A stretch of 64,000 nucleotides of DNA. Source: Psychroflexus longus. Lineage in GTDB: Bacteria > Bacteroidota > Bacteroidia > Flavobacteriales > Flavobacteriaceae. Shown piece after piece: positions 1-7,893 of the stretch (position 1 is the first letter of the stretch; each line of letters starts with the position of its first letter). Where the stretch lies: positions 186,001 through 250,000 of the forward strand of contig NZ_JAIQZE010000002.1 in NCBI RefSeq assembly GCF_020164595.1. The letters are read 5' to 3'. Under the pieces are notes generated by a model. The model searched no databases. It was not told the origin of the DNA and worked only from the letters and a program-made list of their open reading frames with translations. Position numbers and translations under genes: made by a program.

Positions 1-2
1 GC

Positions 3-698
3 ATTGGTTTTCTCACTGCAGCCATTTTCATTCTTACACTTAAATTTGGTTTTACTCTATTTGCACCCATTTTTGGTGTTTTAATCATCATCGTATATCT
101 GTTCAATAAAAAGAATAAGCCAAAACTCTGGAAGTACGCATTGATATCATTATTCGGAATTGGATTCTCCTATTCAGTAAATTTTATTCTGAATTCTGTT
201 TTGCTTCCTCACCAAAAGGATAGGTTTGATGTGCTTATTGGTGAGACCAATGATATCAAAGGCTCTGCATTCAATCTTTATCAAAGTGAAGTCGCAATTG
301 GTAGTGGAGGATGGACAGGAAAAGGCTGGCTAAAAGGTTCGCAAACGCAAGGTCGATTTGTACCTGAGCAGCATACAGATTATATCTTTAGCACCGTAGG
401 AGAAGAATGGGGCTTTATGGGAACCAGTATTGTGGTTATTTTATTTACGCTACTTATTTTAAGATTATTTCATCTTGCCGAACGCCAAAAAAGTCAGTTT
501 AGTAGAGTTTACGGCTATTCGGTGATGTCAGTTATTTTTGTACACTTTTTTGTGAACGTTGCCATGGTGATCGGCTTGTTCCCTACAGTGGGGATTCCAT
601 TGCCGTTTTTTAGTTACGGAGGCTCAGGCTTATGGGGATTTTTGATCCTTGTAATCATATTCCTAAAACTGGACGCTAAGCGGAAAAGCTTGAATTAA
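3..698 (+). CDS. rodA: RodA, rod-shape peptidoglycan polymerase (5' end missing)
   Basis: The reading frame is open from the left edge of the window, so the start lies upstream and 231 residues of the C-terminal part are seen. RodA is an integral membrane SEDS glycosyltransferase that polymerises lipid II with a class B PBP in the elongasome. Seen here are several hydrophobic segments and a large extracytoplasmic loop with the family's typical run GSGGWTGKGWLKGSQTQG, then EQHTDYIFSTVGEEWG, followed by the C-terminal motif PFFSYGGSG. The glycine-rich loop with FVPEQHTDYIF fits RodA better than FtsW. It is followed at once by convergent rimM; no clear terminator hairpin separates them. Confidence 0.93.
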   Translation: MGFLTAAIFILTLKFGFTLFAPIFGVLIIIVYLFNKKNKPKLWKYALISLFGIGFSYSVNFILNSVLLPHQKDRFDVLIGETNDIKGSAFNLYQSEVAIGSGGWTGKGWLKGSQTQGRFVPEQHTDYIFSTVGEEWGFMGTSIVVILFTLLILRLFHLAERQKSQFSRVYGYSVMSVIFVHFFVNVAMVIGLFPTVGIPLPFFSYGGSGLWGFLILVIIFLKLDAKRKSLN

Positions 699-746
699 AA
701 AAAGGACAATTTTGTTTATGACAAGATAAAGAAATGCTTAGGTCAA

Positions 747-1277
747 CTAATCTTCCAGATACATATCGATTAAGCCTTCAGGAGTTTTGAAGTAGATCGT
801 CTGGTTTTCCTTGTCTACCTTTTGGATAAACCGATCATTCACAGGAATAATGATTTCTTTTCCATTGAAGTCTATAAAGAAAAGCGCCTGTAGGGTTTGA
901 TCGTTCACAAACTTGATGTTGCCAATTTCTCCATGAGTCTCATCAACGGCTTTGTAATCGATAACTTCGTGGTAATAGAATTGGTTTTCTCCCAGTTTTG
1001 GCAATTGGGATAAGGGTAAGTAAACGTCCCTTTTGAGTAAGTCGTCTGCATCTGCTTCTTCATCTACTTCCTCAAGTTTCACGCGAAGGAGATTACTTTT
1101 TTGGAGGTTGGATTTTTCAATAAAAAAAGGAATCAATTTATTGCGGTAATCCACAAAAATTGATTCCAGGTTTTCATAGAGTTCAGGTTCGTCGGTATCG
1201 AGTTTGATTTGCAACTCCCCTTTAAAACTAAACTTACTCACGATGTGACCTAAATAAAAACACTGGTCTTTTGTCAT
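747..1277 (-). CDS. rimM: RimM, 30S ribosome maturation factor
   Basis: RimM binds S19 and helps 16S rRNA maturation in the 30S subunit. The 176-residue product begins MTKDQCFYLGHIVSKFSFKG, where the glycine-rich start matches the N-terminal RimM barrel, and the second half (EVIDYKAVDETHGEIGNI onward) is the PRC-barrel. I chose the ATG at 1277 because the longer frame up to 1331 would overlap the end of rpsP and adds a lysine-rich leader not found in the family. It sits 13 bp behind rpsP, a classic pairing, so the two are almost surely co-transcribed. Confidence 0.93.
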   Translation of the reverse strand: MTKDQCFYLGHIVSKFSFKGELQIKLDTDEPELYENLESIFVDYRNKLIPFFIEKSNLQKSNLLRVKLEEVDEEADADDLLKRDVYLPLSQLPKLGENQFYYHEVIDYKAVDETHGEIGNIKFVNDQTLQALFFIDFNGKEIIIPVNDRFIQKVDKENQTIYFKTPEGLIDMYLED

Positions 1278-1290
1278 CGCAATAAGATTT

Positions 1291-1860
1291 TTAGTCCTCT
1301 TTTTTAGTTTCTTCTTCAGAAGAGTCCTCATCAGCAGGAGCTTCTGCTTCCTCTTCCGCAGCTGCTTTAGCTTCTGATTCTGCTTTTACTTTTGCTTCTT
1401 CCTCTTCTTGAGCAGCTTTAGCTTCGGCTTCACGCTTAGCACTCACTTCTCTTTCCGCTTCCAATGCTTTTTGCTTCTCTGCTTCTTTAGCTTTCGCTGT
1501 TTTTTCAGCAGAAGTCATTATTTTATCCTCTTTTTCAGTCAACCAAGCCTGGAATTTCTTCTCTGCTTCTTCTTCTGTCAACGCTCCTTTGTCAACACCA
1601 GCAAGTAGGTGTTTTTTCATCATAGCGCCTTTGTAAGATAAAATACGTCTTGCAGTGTCAGTTGGTTGTGCTCCGTTTCTTAACCATTTCACAGATGAAT
1701 CGACATCTAGTTCAATAGTAGCAGGCTGGGTTACAGGATTGTAAATGCCTAATTTCTCAAGGTATTTACCATCTCTTTTTGAACGAACATCTGCAGCGAC
1801 AATCCAGAAAAAAGGTTTTCCTTTCTTTCCGTGTCTTTGTAATCTTATTTTAACTGGCAT
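1291..1860 (-). CDS. rpsP: 30S ribosomal protein S16 with long acidic C-terminal tail
   Basis: S16 is a small-subunit assembly protein. The first about 85 residues (MPVKIRLQRHGKKGKPFF, RDGKYLEKLGIYNP, TDTARRILSYKGAMMKKHL) are the usual S16 fold. Residues from about 95 to 189 form an extension made mostly of Ala, Glu, Lys and Asp, predicted as a long charged helix ending in an acidic patch. S16 in most bacteria ends near residue 80-90; extensions of this type are known in Bacteroidota, but their role is unknown. The gene is first in an rpsP-rimM operon with a consensus promoter box upstream. Confidence 0.96.
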   Translation of the reverse strand: MPVKIRLQRHGKKGKPFFWIVAADVRSKRDGKYLEKLGIYNPVTQPATIELDVDSSVKWLRNGAQPTDTARRILSYKGAMMKKHLLAGVDKGALTEEEAEKKFQAWLTEKEDKIMTSAEKTAKAKEAEKQKALEAEREVSAKREAEAKAAQEEEEAKVKAESEAKAAAEEEAEAPADEDSSEEETKKED

Positions 1861-1909
1861 AAAAAATTAAATTTTGGAGTTCCCGACTCCCGTTATTAAT
1901 AATGAGGTG

Positions 1910-1917
1910 CAAAAATA
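1910..1917 (-). promoter_or_regulatory. Putative promoter box for rpsP-rimM
   Basis: Read on the minus strand the bases are TATTTTTG, an exact match to the Bacteroidota -7 consensus TAnnTTTG, about 50 bp before the rpsP ATG. No good TTG lies at the expected -33 distance. The leader also holds a short dyad (GGAGT/ACTCC, 1876-1890). Confidence 0.5.
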
Positions 1918-1980
1918 AGTTTATTTTTTGAAATACAGAGGTTTGGGTTTAAGATAATTACTTTATATTTAAAAGTTTAC

Positions 1981-2634
1981 TTATCTTTTTTTAAATAAAA
2001 CAATCTGCTCTCCTTTTTTAAGTTTTAACTCATTTTTATTCAGCTTTAGAATTTCATACTTCTCAATTTGATCTTTTATTGCCTTAGGTTTATTGAGACC
2101 CTCAGCTAAGTAAACTTCAATTTCATAATTTAATTTTGTATCAATCTCAAAAGAGTGACTACCACAACATAAATCTGAAACTTCAATTGTTTTGTTCCCT
2201 GCTTGTTTTTTGAAAGCTAAACGAGCCAGACCGTTCTTTTCTGTTGCTTCTCCATATCTATTTTTTAAATTAAATACGGAAACATTGGAACGAACTTTCT
2301 CACTATGGCTAAAAACTCTAACATAAAGTTTTATGGAATCAGAATCATTAACATATGTTTTAAACTTATGAAAACTCTTGGTTTTCAACTCTGTTAAGTC
2401 ATAATTTAATATCAAGGAATCATTTTTTATTTGATAATGACCTTTACCAAATTCATCATCTCCTAAATCAGCACCCACGTGGTATTCAAATGTTCCATTA
2501 TCAGAAAATTCAAAATAATTGTAATGCTCTTGATATGGCATCAAGTTGCTATATTTCCCATTTAAAGTAGATTGACTGTAAATCAACTGACTTACCATAA
2601 GAAAAATCAATAAAGTCAGATAATACTTAATCAC
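1981..2634 (-). CDS. Secreted protein of unknown function (possible immunity-type partner)
   Basis: I do not recognise a named family. The 217-residue product starts with a GTG codon and has a clear signal peptide (MIKYYLTLLIFLMVSQLIYS then Q), so it is exported. After it comes a region resembling small lipocalin-like or META-like secreted proteins (LNGKYSN, FEFSDNGTFEYH, GHYQIKNDSLILNY), where a beta-strand pattern of growing-then-cap residues is visible, then a second part (from about residue 110) with NLKNRYGEATEKNGLARLAF that reads like a beta-sandwich carboxypeptidase-regulatory-type module. The GTG overlaps the last 8 bases of a broken 31-codon frame (2627-2722). It is the distal gene of a row of secreted proteins behind an M23 lipoprotein. 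Confidence 0.75.
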   Translation of the reverse strand: MIKYYLTLLIFLMVSQLIYSQSTLNGKYSNLMPYQEHYNYFEFSDNGTFEYHVGADLGDDEFGKGHYQIKNDSLILNYDLTELKTKSFHKFKTYVNDSDSIKLYVRVFSHSEKVRSNVSVFNLKNRYGEATEKNGLARLAFKKQAGNKTIEVSDLCCGSHSFEIDTKLNYEIEVYLAEGLNKPKAIKDQIEKYEILKLNKNELKLKKGEQIVLFKKR

Positions 2635-2722
2635 ATTCAGTTCCTTTCTCTAATGTTACTTCTTGAGCCGTTACACAGCTTATATTAAGTGCTAGTGCTA
2701 CTATAAAAATTAGTGTTTTCAT
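2627..2722 (-). pseudogene. Truncated paralogue: signal peptide and start of a DUF6705-like protein
   Basis: An ATG at 2722 opens a 31-codon frame, MKTLIFIVALALNISCVTAQ followed by EVTLEKGTECD and a TAA. It is nearly the same as the first 27 residues of the neighbouring 170-residue protein (MKNIIFLLAIALNISCITAQ, EVTLKKGRK), then diverges and stops, running directly into the GTG of the next gene. This looks like the head of a duplicated gene whose body was deleted or replaced. It could still be translated as a short leader that couples to the following gene. Confidence 0.75.
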
Positions 2723-2752
2723 TCTATATCAATTCAAAAACAGTTTAGAAAA

Positions 2753-2791
2753 TAAAAAAACAGAGAAAGACTGTATCTAGCTTTCCCTGTT
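2753..2791 (-). terminator. Rho-independent terminator behind the 170-aa secreted protein gene
   Basis: Read on the minus strand, an 11-bp stem with one mismatch (AACAGGGAAAG with CTTTCTCTGTT, 11-nt loop) is followed by a run of seven or more U. It lies 24 bp beyond the stop at 2815. Confidence 0.7.
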
Positions 2792-2814
2792 ATTTGATGT
2801 GCAATTGCATTTTA

Positions 2815-3327
2815 TTAATTTCTGGTCAATATCATCTCTGTGGGGATAGAAAAGCCTTTTATATCATTGTCAGGGTTATAAGATTCTCTTAATTTAAAGG
2901 AGGCTTTATTATCTTGAAGTAACTTAAATTCAAGTTTTCCATATTTCTTATAGTCATAATCCCAAAACCTAAATCTTAAAGAACCTTTTTCTAAAACATC
3001 CAGGCCATATTCCATTGCACTACATTCATATACTGAATCATTTTTGTAGATATCTGTTTTTCCATCATAATAGTATTTTCCAGCTATCCTATCGATATAA
3101 ATACCATCTACTTCAGTTTTCTTTTTTGAAATTTTAAATTTGAATGTCTTGTTATTTATAGTCATTGACCAAATCCCGAGGTATTTGTTTAATAAGGCCT
3201 TATCAGTCTTGTAGTATGTTCCTCTTTTAACATTTTCAATTTTTCTTCCTTTTTTTAAAGTTACTTCTTGTGCTGTAATACAGCTAATATTCAAAGCTAT
3301 TGCTAATAAGAAAATTATATTTTTCAT
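2815..3327 (-). CDS. Secreted DUF6705-like protein
   Basis: A 170-residue exported protein with a signal peptide ending in SCITAQ. The mature part (LLNKYLGIWSMTINNKTFKF, then KTEVDGIYIDRIAGKYYYDG) has the pattern I associate with DUF6705, a family of small secreted proteins of Flavobacteriaceae often found in tandem; that family name is from memory and moderately sure. No catalytic motif is visible. A broken copy of its first 27 residues lies just downstream, showing local duplication. It starts 2 bases beyond the stop of the preceding gene, so the two are an operon, and it has its own terminator. Role unknown; position is consistent with an immunity-type protein. Confidence 0.75.
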   Translation of the reverse strand: MKNIIFLLAIALNISCITAQEVTLKKGRKIENVKRGTYYKTDKALLNKYLGIWSMTINNKTFKFKISKKKTEVDGIYIDRIAGKYYYDGKTDIYKNDSVYECSAMEYGLDVLEKGSLRFRFWDYDYKKYGKLEFKLLQDNKASFKLRESYNPDNDIKGFSIPTEMILTRN

Positions 3328-3329
3328 TT

Positions 3330-3866
3330 TTATGCAAAAATCAGATAATAAATATCTGTGATATTCATATTTTCATCCAAGTCGATCACAATAGGGCAAC
3401 AGGTTCCATTGTTCTTAATAAATAATATAGACTTAGAGCCGTCTCTATTAATGTTAAATTCGATATCATTCCCTAAAACATCAATAGAATCACCAATTTC
3501 TAAATGATGCCCCAAAACAGTAATATCTGGCGATTCTAGTCTTCCAATCTCTGCTGGTTCACTTGGCCCCCCTAGACCAAAAAATATTTTAAGCCCACTA
3601 TTAAAATAGAAATAACGTTGGGGTTCACCTATTTCACTTCCAAATTCATCAAGAGTAAAAGAATCGGGATGAGATCTGTTGGTTGATAATGGAAATAAGT
3701 CTTTCATAGCCTGTACATTTCCATTGGTAGCTTTGATGGCTTCAAAAGGCACACCTTGGAATTTTACATTAGCATATTCAGAAGAAGTTAAGCTATGGTA
3801 GCCTTCTTGAGCTTTACAGTTGACGATTGATATAAATACAATCATTAAATACATTATTTTTTTCAT
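3330..3866 (-). CDS. Secreted protein of unknown function next to M23 lipoprotein
   Basis: Not recognised. The 178-residue product starts at the ATG at 3866 (MKKIMYLMIVFISIVNCKAQ), giving a proper signal peptide; a longer frame to 3968 would run into the M23 gene. The mature part contains TSSEYANVKFQGVPFEAIKA, a segment FNSGLKIFFGLGGPSEPAEI and a Cys pair in NNGTCCPIVIDLDENMNI near the C-terminus. The overall pattern, a compact two-part exported protein directly behind a secreted peptidase (22 bp gap), is what one would expect of a periplasmic immunity protein, but this is inference only. Confidence 0.75.
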   Translation of the reverse strand: MKKIMYLMIVFISIVNCKAQEGYHSLTSSEYANVKFQGVPFEAIKATNGNVQAMKDLFPLSTNRSHPDSFTLDEFGSEIGEPQRYFYFNSGLKIFFGLGGPSEPAEIGRLESPDITVLGHHLEIGDSIDVLGNDIEFNINRDGSKSILFIKNNGTCCPIVIDLDENMNITDIYYLIFA

Positions 3867-3888
3867 AATTCTGAAATTTATATTTTTA

Positions 3889-5145
3889 TTAATTACAGTT
3901 GCTGTTCGTTGATGATGTCGGATTAGTTCCGAAAAAGTCTTCAGGATCCAATGTATTACTATTAGCATCTTTTATTTTCACATGTACATGTGAAACTACA
4001 CTACCTTTAGCTATTGCACCAGCTAAATTACCAGAGTCTCCTTGATAACCAATAATATCTCCAGCACTTATTGATCCTGAAACTCTATTGTTTTCTTGCA
4101 AATGAAAATATTGAATACTTATCTGCTGACCGTTAACTGTAGCCGTTTGATAAGATATCCATCCTGCCCCTTTTGCAAAATACTTTTGAACAGCTGTTGC
4201 AACACCATCAAACATAGCATAAACGGGTTCACCGTAATCATTTAAAACATCTGTACCGCCATGGTCTTTACCTTCTTGGCTATTATCACAAACGCCACCA
4301 GTTCTTGTACAGCCATATCTTCCGCCTTCAAAACCTGAAACCCCTTTTTGAGGTGCAATCTCTGGATTAGGCACTGGATCGCCAGGGCAAGGCTTATCCA
4401 CTTCAGGATCTGGCTCTGGGGTATTATCAGTATATCCAGAACCACTGCCGCCAAGATCCCACTCGTTTGCAGAAGTTTTACCACCGCTCCCGTCTGTATT
4501 GTACATATGGGTAATGGAGATATAAGGGGTTGGTATTCGAGGAGGTGTAGATTCTACAACAATGACTACTTCTTCTAATTGACAATAATCACAAACTGAG
4601 AATACACATCTGCAACTGCCACGTGTATCTTTAGGTGTGTTATGATTTTCTAATTTATTAGATTCTTTAGATTTAGAATTATTATTTACATACTCTGACA
4701 CAAAAACGTTTTCTTCAATTCTAAATGCTTTTTGAAAAGTTCCTTCCATAGCAGTAATTAACAGTTCTCCTGAAAAACTAGAGGGTGTAGAGTTTTCAAA
4801 AGGGTTTAAACTTACTACTGCGCTTTGTACCTTACCATCAATAGTCAATAAAACCAATCTGCTATTCAACTTAGAATATTGGGTGGTGACAGGAATTACG
4901 GCAAGCTCTTCATCTGTGTTGGTGAGGTCTTCATAATTTACCTCCTCCGAAATGGAGGTGATGAAGTTGGCATTAGATTTAGCTAAAATATCTTGTTGAG
5001 TTTGCTTCATAATATCTAAAGCTTGGTCTAGTGATACTGTTTTTATTGACTCCTCGCTTCTAATAAATTGATCTTCTTTCTCACAATTCAAGCTTAATGC
5101 CAAACAGAAGAGAACAAGAAACAGTTGTATTAATTTTGTTTTCAT
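3889..5145 (-). CDS. M23-family peptidase lipoprotein, toxin-like architecture
   Basis: 418 residues. A lipoprotein-type signal peptide ends at Cys21 (LSLN then C). Residues 30-170 are an unrecognised head; 178-188 hold a Cys cluster (CRC, CDYC); 200-250 are a Pro/Gly/Ser-rich linker; then PCPGDPVPNPEIAP and GGRYGCTR lead into an M23 (LytM-type) domain, about 285-405. All zinc and catalytic positions are present: His295 and Asp299 in HGGTD, His348 in YFHLQ, His386 and His388 in SHVHVK. M23 enzymes cut peptidoglycan cross-bridges. The same variable-head, Cys cluster, NPxIAP linker and C-terminal enzyme layout occurs in Bacteroidota secreted polymorphic-type toxins, and small secreted proteins follow it here. 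A housekeeping hydrolase is the alternative. Confidence 0.85.
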   Translation of the reverse strand: MKTKLIQLFLVLFCLALSLNCEKEDQFIRSEESIKTVSLDQALDIMKQTQQDILAKSNANFITSISEEVNYEDLTNTDEELAVIPVTTQYSKLNSRLVLLTIDGKVQSAVVSLNPFENSTPSSFSGELLITAMEGTFQKAFRIEENVFVSEYVNNNSKSKESNKLENHNTPKDTRGSCRCVFSVCDYCQLEEVVIVVESTPPRIPTPYISITHMYNTDGSGGKTSANEWDLGGSGSGYTDNTPEPDPEVDKPCPGDPVPNPEIAPQKGVSGFEGGRYGCTRTGGVCDNSQEGKDHGGTDVLNDYGEPVYAMFDGVATAVQKYFAKGAGWISYQTATVNGQQISIQYFHLQENNRVSGSISAGDIIGYQGDSGNLAGAIAKGSVVSHVHVKIKDANSNTLDPEDFFGTNPTSSTNSNCN

Positions 5146-5161
5146 TTATTATGGGTTTTTG

Positions 5162-5351
5162 TTAGTTATTCTTTTTTTTTTAGGAAAAAAAAGTAACTAA
5201 GTCAACCCATAAGTCAGCTTTAGCCAGTTGTAGAAACTATCCTTTCGCTGTGTGTGTGATCATTTTGTAGCTTATTAACAAAGCAATACTAAAACTTTAT
5301 GACATAAAAAGATTACGGTTCAACCTTACTTCTGTTGCGGGAAAACCGTAA
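5162..5351. other. Divergent intergenic region with two inverted repeats
   Basis: The 285-bp gap between the M23 gene and the exonuclease gene has no coding frame. It holds TTAGTTA/TAACTAA (5162-5168 and 5194-5200) enclosing a T-run and an A-run, and an exact 8-bp pair TTACGGTT/AACCGTAA (5313-5320 and 5344-5351). These may be a terminator-like or regulatory structure; I cannot assign them. Confidence 0.35.
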
Positions 5352-5430
5352 ATTTTGAGTTCAACTATCTCTATTCTAATAAATCTTCAAAAATTCCCTA
5401 ACTTAGTTAGACTGAAAACACATCCCGAAT

Positions 5431-6144
5431 ATGCTACACAAACTCAACCTAGAACACATACTATTTCTGGACATTGAAACCGTTCCAGAACAGGAGGCAT
5501 TTGAAGACTTAACGCCAGTGAAACAAAAACTATATGCCGACAAAACGCAATACCAGCGCAAAGAAGAATTTACCGCTGAAGAGTTTTACAATCGGGCTGG
5601 CATCTGGGCAGAATTTGGAAAAATTGTATGCATTTCAGTCGGGTATTTTAATTTTAAAGGGGACGAAAGAAAATTCAGAACCACCAGCTTTTTTGGTGAG
5701 GAAGAGGATTTATTGAAGCGTTTCAAAATTCTAATTGAAGATTATTTTGGCTTGCCACATCACCTCATGTGTGGTCATAATGCTAAGGAATTTGACTTTC
5801 CCTACATCGCCAGACGCATGCTGATTCATGGGATTTCTCTTCCAGAGAAACTTCAGTTTTTTGGAAAAAAGCCCTGGGAAATCCCGCATCTGGACACCTT
5901 AGAATTATGGAAGTTTGGGGACTATAAACACTACACCTCTTTAAAATTGCTTACGGAACTATTCAACATCCCGTCGCCAAAAGATGACATCGACGGCAGC
6001 CAGGTAAGGGATGTGTATTACAAAGAAAAAGACATCGACAGGATTGTGACCTACTGCGAAAAAGACGTTATTGCAGTGGCACAAGTTATTTTAAAACTTC
6101 GCCAAGAAGACCTCTTGGAAGATCACGAACTTATCTCTGTATAA
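5431..6144 (+). CDS. Predicted 3'-5' exonuclease, PolB-like (DEDDy)
   Basis: A 237-residue stand-alone exonuclease of the DNA polymerase B exonuclease-like type (PF10108-like). The DEDDy residues can be read: Asp14 and Glu16 in LFLDIETVP, Asp122 in EFDFPYIARR, and Tyr208/Asp212 in YCEKD. These bind two metal ions for 3'-5' hydrolysis of DNA or RNA ends. No polymerase domain is attached. Its physiological substrate is unknown; the genes beside it (a peptide ABC ATPase overlapping by one base, then dinB) give only a weak hint of DNA repair. Confidence 0.88.
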   Translation: MLHKLNLEHILFLDIETVPEQEAFEDLTPVKQKLYADKTQYQRKEEFTAEEFYNRAGIWAEFGKIVCISVGYFNFKGDERKFRTTSFFGEEEDLLKRFKILIEDYFGLPHHLMCGHNAKEFDFPYIARRMLIHGISLPEKLQFFGKKPWEIPHLDTLELWKFGDYKHYTSLKLLTELFNIPSPKDDIDGSQVRDVYYKEKDIDRIVTYCEKDVIAVAQVILKLRQEDLLEDHELISV

Positions 6145-7802
6145 TGCTTAAAGTCAATAACCTCAACATACATTTTGGAGAAGAACACGTTATCAAAAAC
6201 ATTAGTTTTGATTTGCAACCCAATCAGATCCTTGGCATTGTTGGTGAATCTGGTTCCGGGAAGTCCGTGTCGACTTTGTCTATTTTAGGATTGCTCGGAC
6301 CAAAAGCTAAAGTGACAGGATCAATTTTATTTCAAGATCGAGAGTTAACTCATTACACTGATTCTCAATTTCAAAAGATTCGAGGCAACGCTATTTCGAT
6401 GATTTTTCAGGAACCCATGAGCTCGCTGAATCCGTCGATGCGCTGCGGAGCGCAAGTGGAAGAAGTGTTGATTCGGCATAAGAAGTTTTCCAAAAAAAAA
6501 GTAAAACAGGAAGTCTTAAGCCTTTTTGAAAAGGTAAAATTACCCAGACCCGAAGCTATTTTCAAAAGTTACCCCCACCAAATCAGCGGTGGGCAAAAAC
6601 AACGCGTCATGATTGCTATGGCGATTGCCTGCAAACCCAAAATCTTGATTGCAGACGAACCTACCACAGCACTTGACGTTACCGTTCAAAAAGAGATTTT
6701 AAAGCTTTTAAAGTCTTTACAACAAGAAACGGAGATGAGTATTTTGTTCATTTCTCATGATTTGGCCTTGGTTTCTGAATTGGCAGATCGGGTGGCGGTG
6801 ATGTACAAAGGCGAAATTGTTGAACAGGGTGATGTCGTAACTATTTTCAAAAACGCCAAACACCAATATACCAAGGCTCTTTTAGCTTCAAAACCTTCCA
6901 CAAAACACCGTCTTAAAGTCTTACCTACAGTAAAAGATTATATGCAGGAGGTTCCAAACTCTGCAATAGAAACTTCAGAAGAAAGGAAAAAAAGACATGA
7001 AAAGATTTACTCCAAACCTCCTTTACTTGAAGTAAAAAACGTGAAGAAAACCTTTATTTCCAATGCGGGTTGGTTCTCAAAAATTGAAAAGGTAAATGCT
7101 GTAGACGATGTGAGTTTCAAAATTTATGAGGGCGAGACATTGGGTTTGGTTGGTGAATCTGGTTGTGGGAAATCCACTCTAGGCAATGCCATTCTTAGGC
7201 TCGATGACCCGACTGCAGGTGATATTTTGTACCAAGGCAAGTCCATAACCAAGCTTAAAGGCGAAGCTTTGCGTCAACTCAGAAAGGACATTCAGCTGAT
7301 ATTTCAGGATCCGTTTTCGAGTTTAAGTCCACGACTTTCAGTTGGTAAAGCTATCATGGAACCCATGAAAGTGCATGGTTTGTATGGAAATGCTGAATCG
7401 AGACGGCAAAAAACCATCGAACTTCTGGAACGAGTGGGCTTGTCTAGCGCCCATTTTGACCGATATCCACATGAGTTTAGTGGCGGTCAGCGTCAACGTA
7501 TCGGCATCGCTAGAACCATCGCTGTAGAACCCAAATTGATTATTTGTGATGAATCGGTATCGGCTTTGGATATTTCGGTGCAAGCGCAGGTGCTGAATTT
7601 GCTCAACGAACTCAAATCTGATTTTGGGTTTACTTATATTTTTATTTCTCACGATTTGGCTGTTGTCAAGTATATGGCAGATCAACTTTTGGTGATGCAC
7701 CATGGCAAAATCGTAGAACATGGCGAGGCTGATGCTGTGTATGCCCATCCAGAAAAAGCCTACACTCAACAACTTATAGAAGCGATTCCTAAGGGAATAT
7801 AA
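6144..7802 (+). CDS. Duplicated ABC ATPase of dipeptide/oligopeptide transporter (DppD-DppF fusion)
   Basis: 552 residues with two complete ABC ATPase domains in one chain, as in YejF-type proteins. Domain 1: Walker A GESGSGKS (34-41), signature ISGGQKQR, Walker [13 protein letters not shown]. Domain 2 begins near residue 292: Walker [10 protein letters not shown], signature FSGGQRQR, Walker [13 protein letters not shown] (Ser replaces the usual Pro-Thr). Each half ends in the oligopeptide-type C-terminal segment. It would energise uptake of peptides or similar solutes, but no permease or binding-protein gene lies next to it. The ATG shares one base with the exonuclease stop, so the two are probably co-transcribed. 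Confidence 0.93.
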   Translation: MLKVNNLNIHFGEEHVIKNISFDLQPNQILGIVGESGSGKSVSTLSILGLLGPKAKVTGSILFQDRELTHYTDSQFQKIRGNAISMIFQEPMSSLNPSMRCGAQVEEVLIRHKKFSKKKVKQEVLSLFEKVKLPRPEAIFKSYPHQISGGQKQRVMIAMAIACKPKILIADEPTTALDVTVQKEILKLLKSLQQETEMSILFISHDLALVSELADRVAVMYKGEIVEQGDVVTIFKNAKHQYTKALLASKPSTKHRLKVLPTVKDYMQEVPNSAIETSEERKKRHEKIYSKPPLLEVKNVKKTFISNAGWFSKIEKVNAVDDVSFKIYEGETLGLVGESGCGKSTLGNAILRLDDPTAGDILYQGKSITKLKGEALRQLRKDIQLIFQDPFSSLSPRLSVGKAIMEPMKVHGLYGNAESRRQKTIELLERVGLSSAHFDRYPHEFSGGQRQRIGIARTIAVEPKLIICDESVSALDISVQAQVLNLLNELKSDFGFTYIFISHDLAVVKYMADQLLVMHHGKIVEHGEADAVYAHPEKAYTQQLIEAIPKGI

Positions 7803-7854
7803 CTAAAATAAAATTCCTCCGTGGCCTTTGTGTCTCCGTGATGATATAGAACCA

Positions 7855-7880
7855 CAAAGTAGTATTTACCTGCTACTTTG
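7855..7880. promoter_or_regulatory. Inverted repeat upstream of dinB, possible operator
   Basis: CAAAGTAG (7855-7862) and CTACTTTG (7873-7880) form an exact 8-bp dyad with a 10-bp spacer, only 3 bp before the putative -7 box and 13 bp before the dinB ATG. The place suits a repressor site. No known LexA consensus for this group could be matched. Confidence 0.4.
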
Positions 7881-7882
7881 CG

Positions 7883-7890
7883 TATTTTTG
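7883..7890 (+). promoter_or_regulatory. Putative promoter box for dinB
   Basis: TATTTTTG matches TAnnTTTG exactly and ends 3 bp before the ATG at 7894. If this box is used, the transcript would begin at or next to the start codon and be leaderless or nearly so. Confidence 0.4.
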
Positions 7891-7893
7891 ACA

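Noticed and set aside
1408-1608. Plus-strand frame opposite rpsP rich in Phe, Ser and Cys
   Set aside because: It is the mirror of the Glu/Lys-rich S16 tail and has no start context or family match.
4242-4578. Two frames on both strands within the M23 lipoprotein gene
   Set aside because: Overlap the Pro/Gly linker and Cys cluster of the real frame; composition reflects that coding.
7338-7772. 144-codon minus-strand frame opposite the ABC ATPase
   Set aside because: Antisense to the second ATPase domain, whose motifs are intact.
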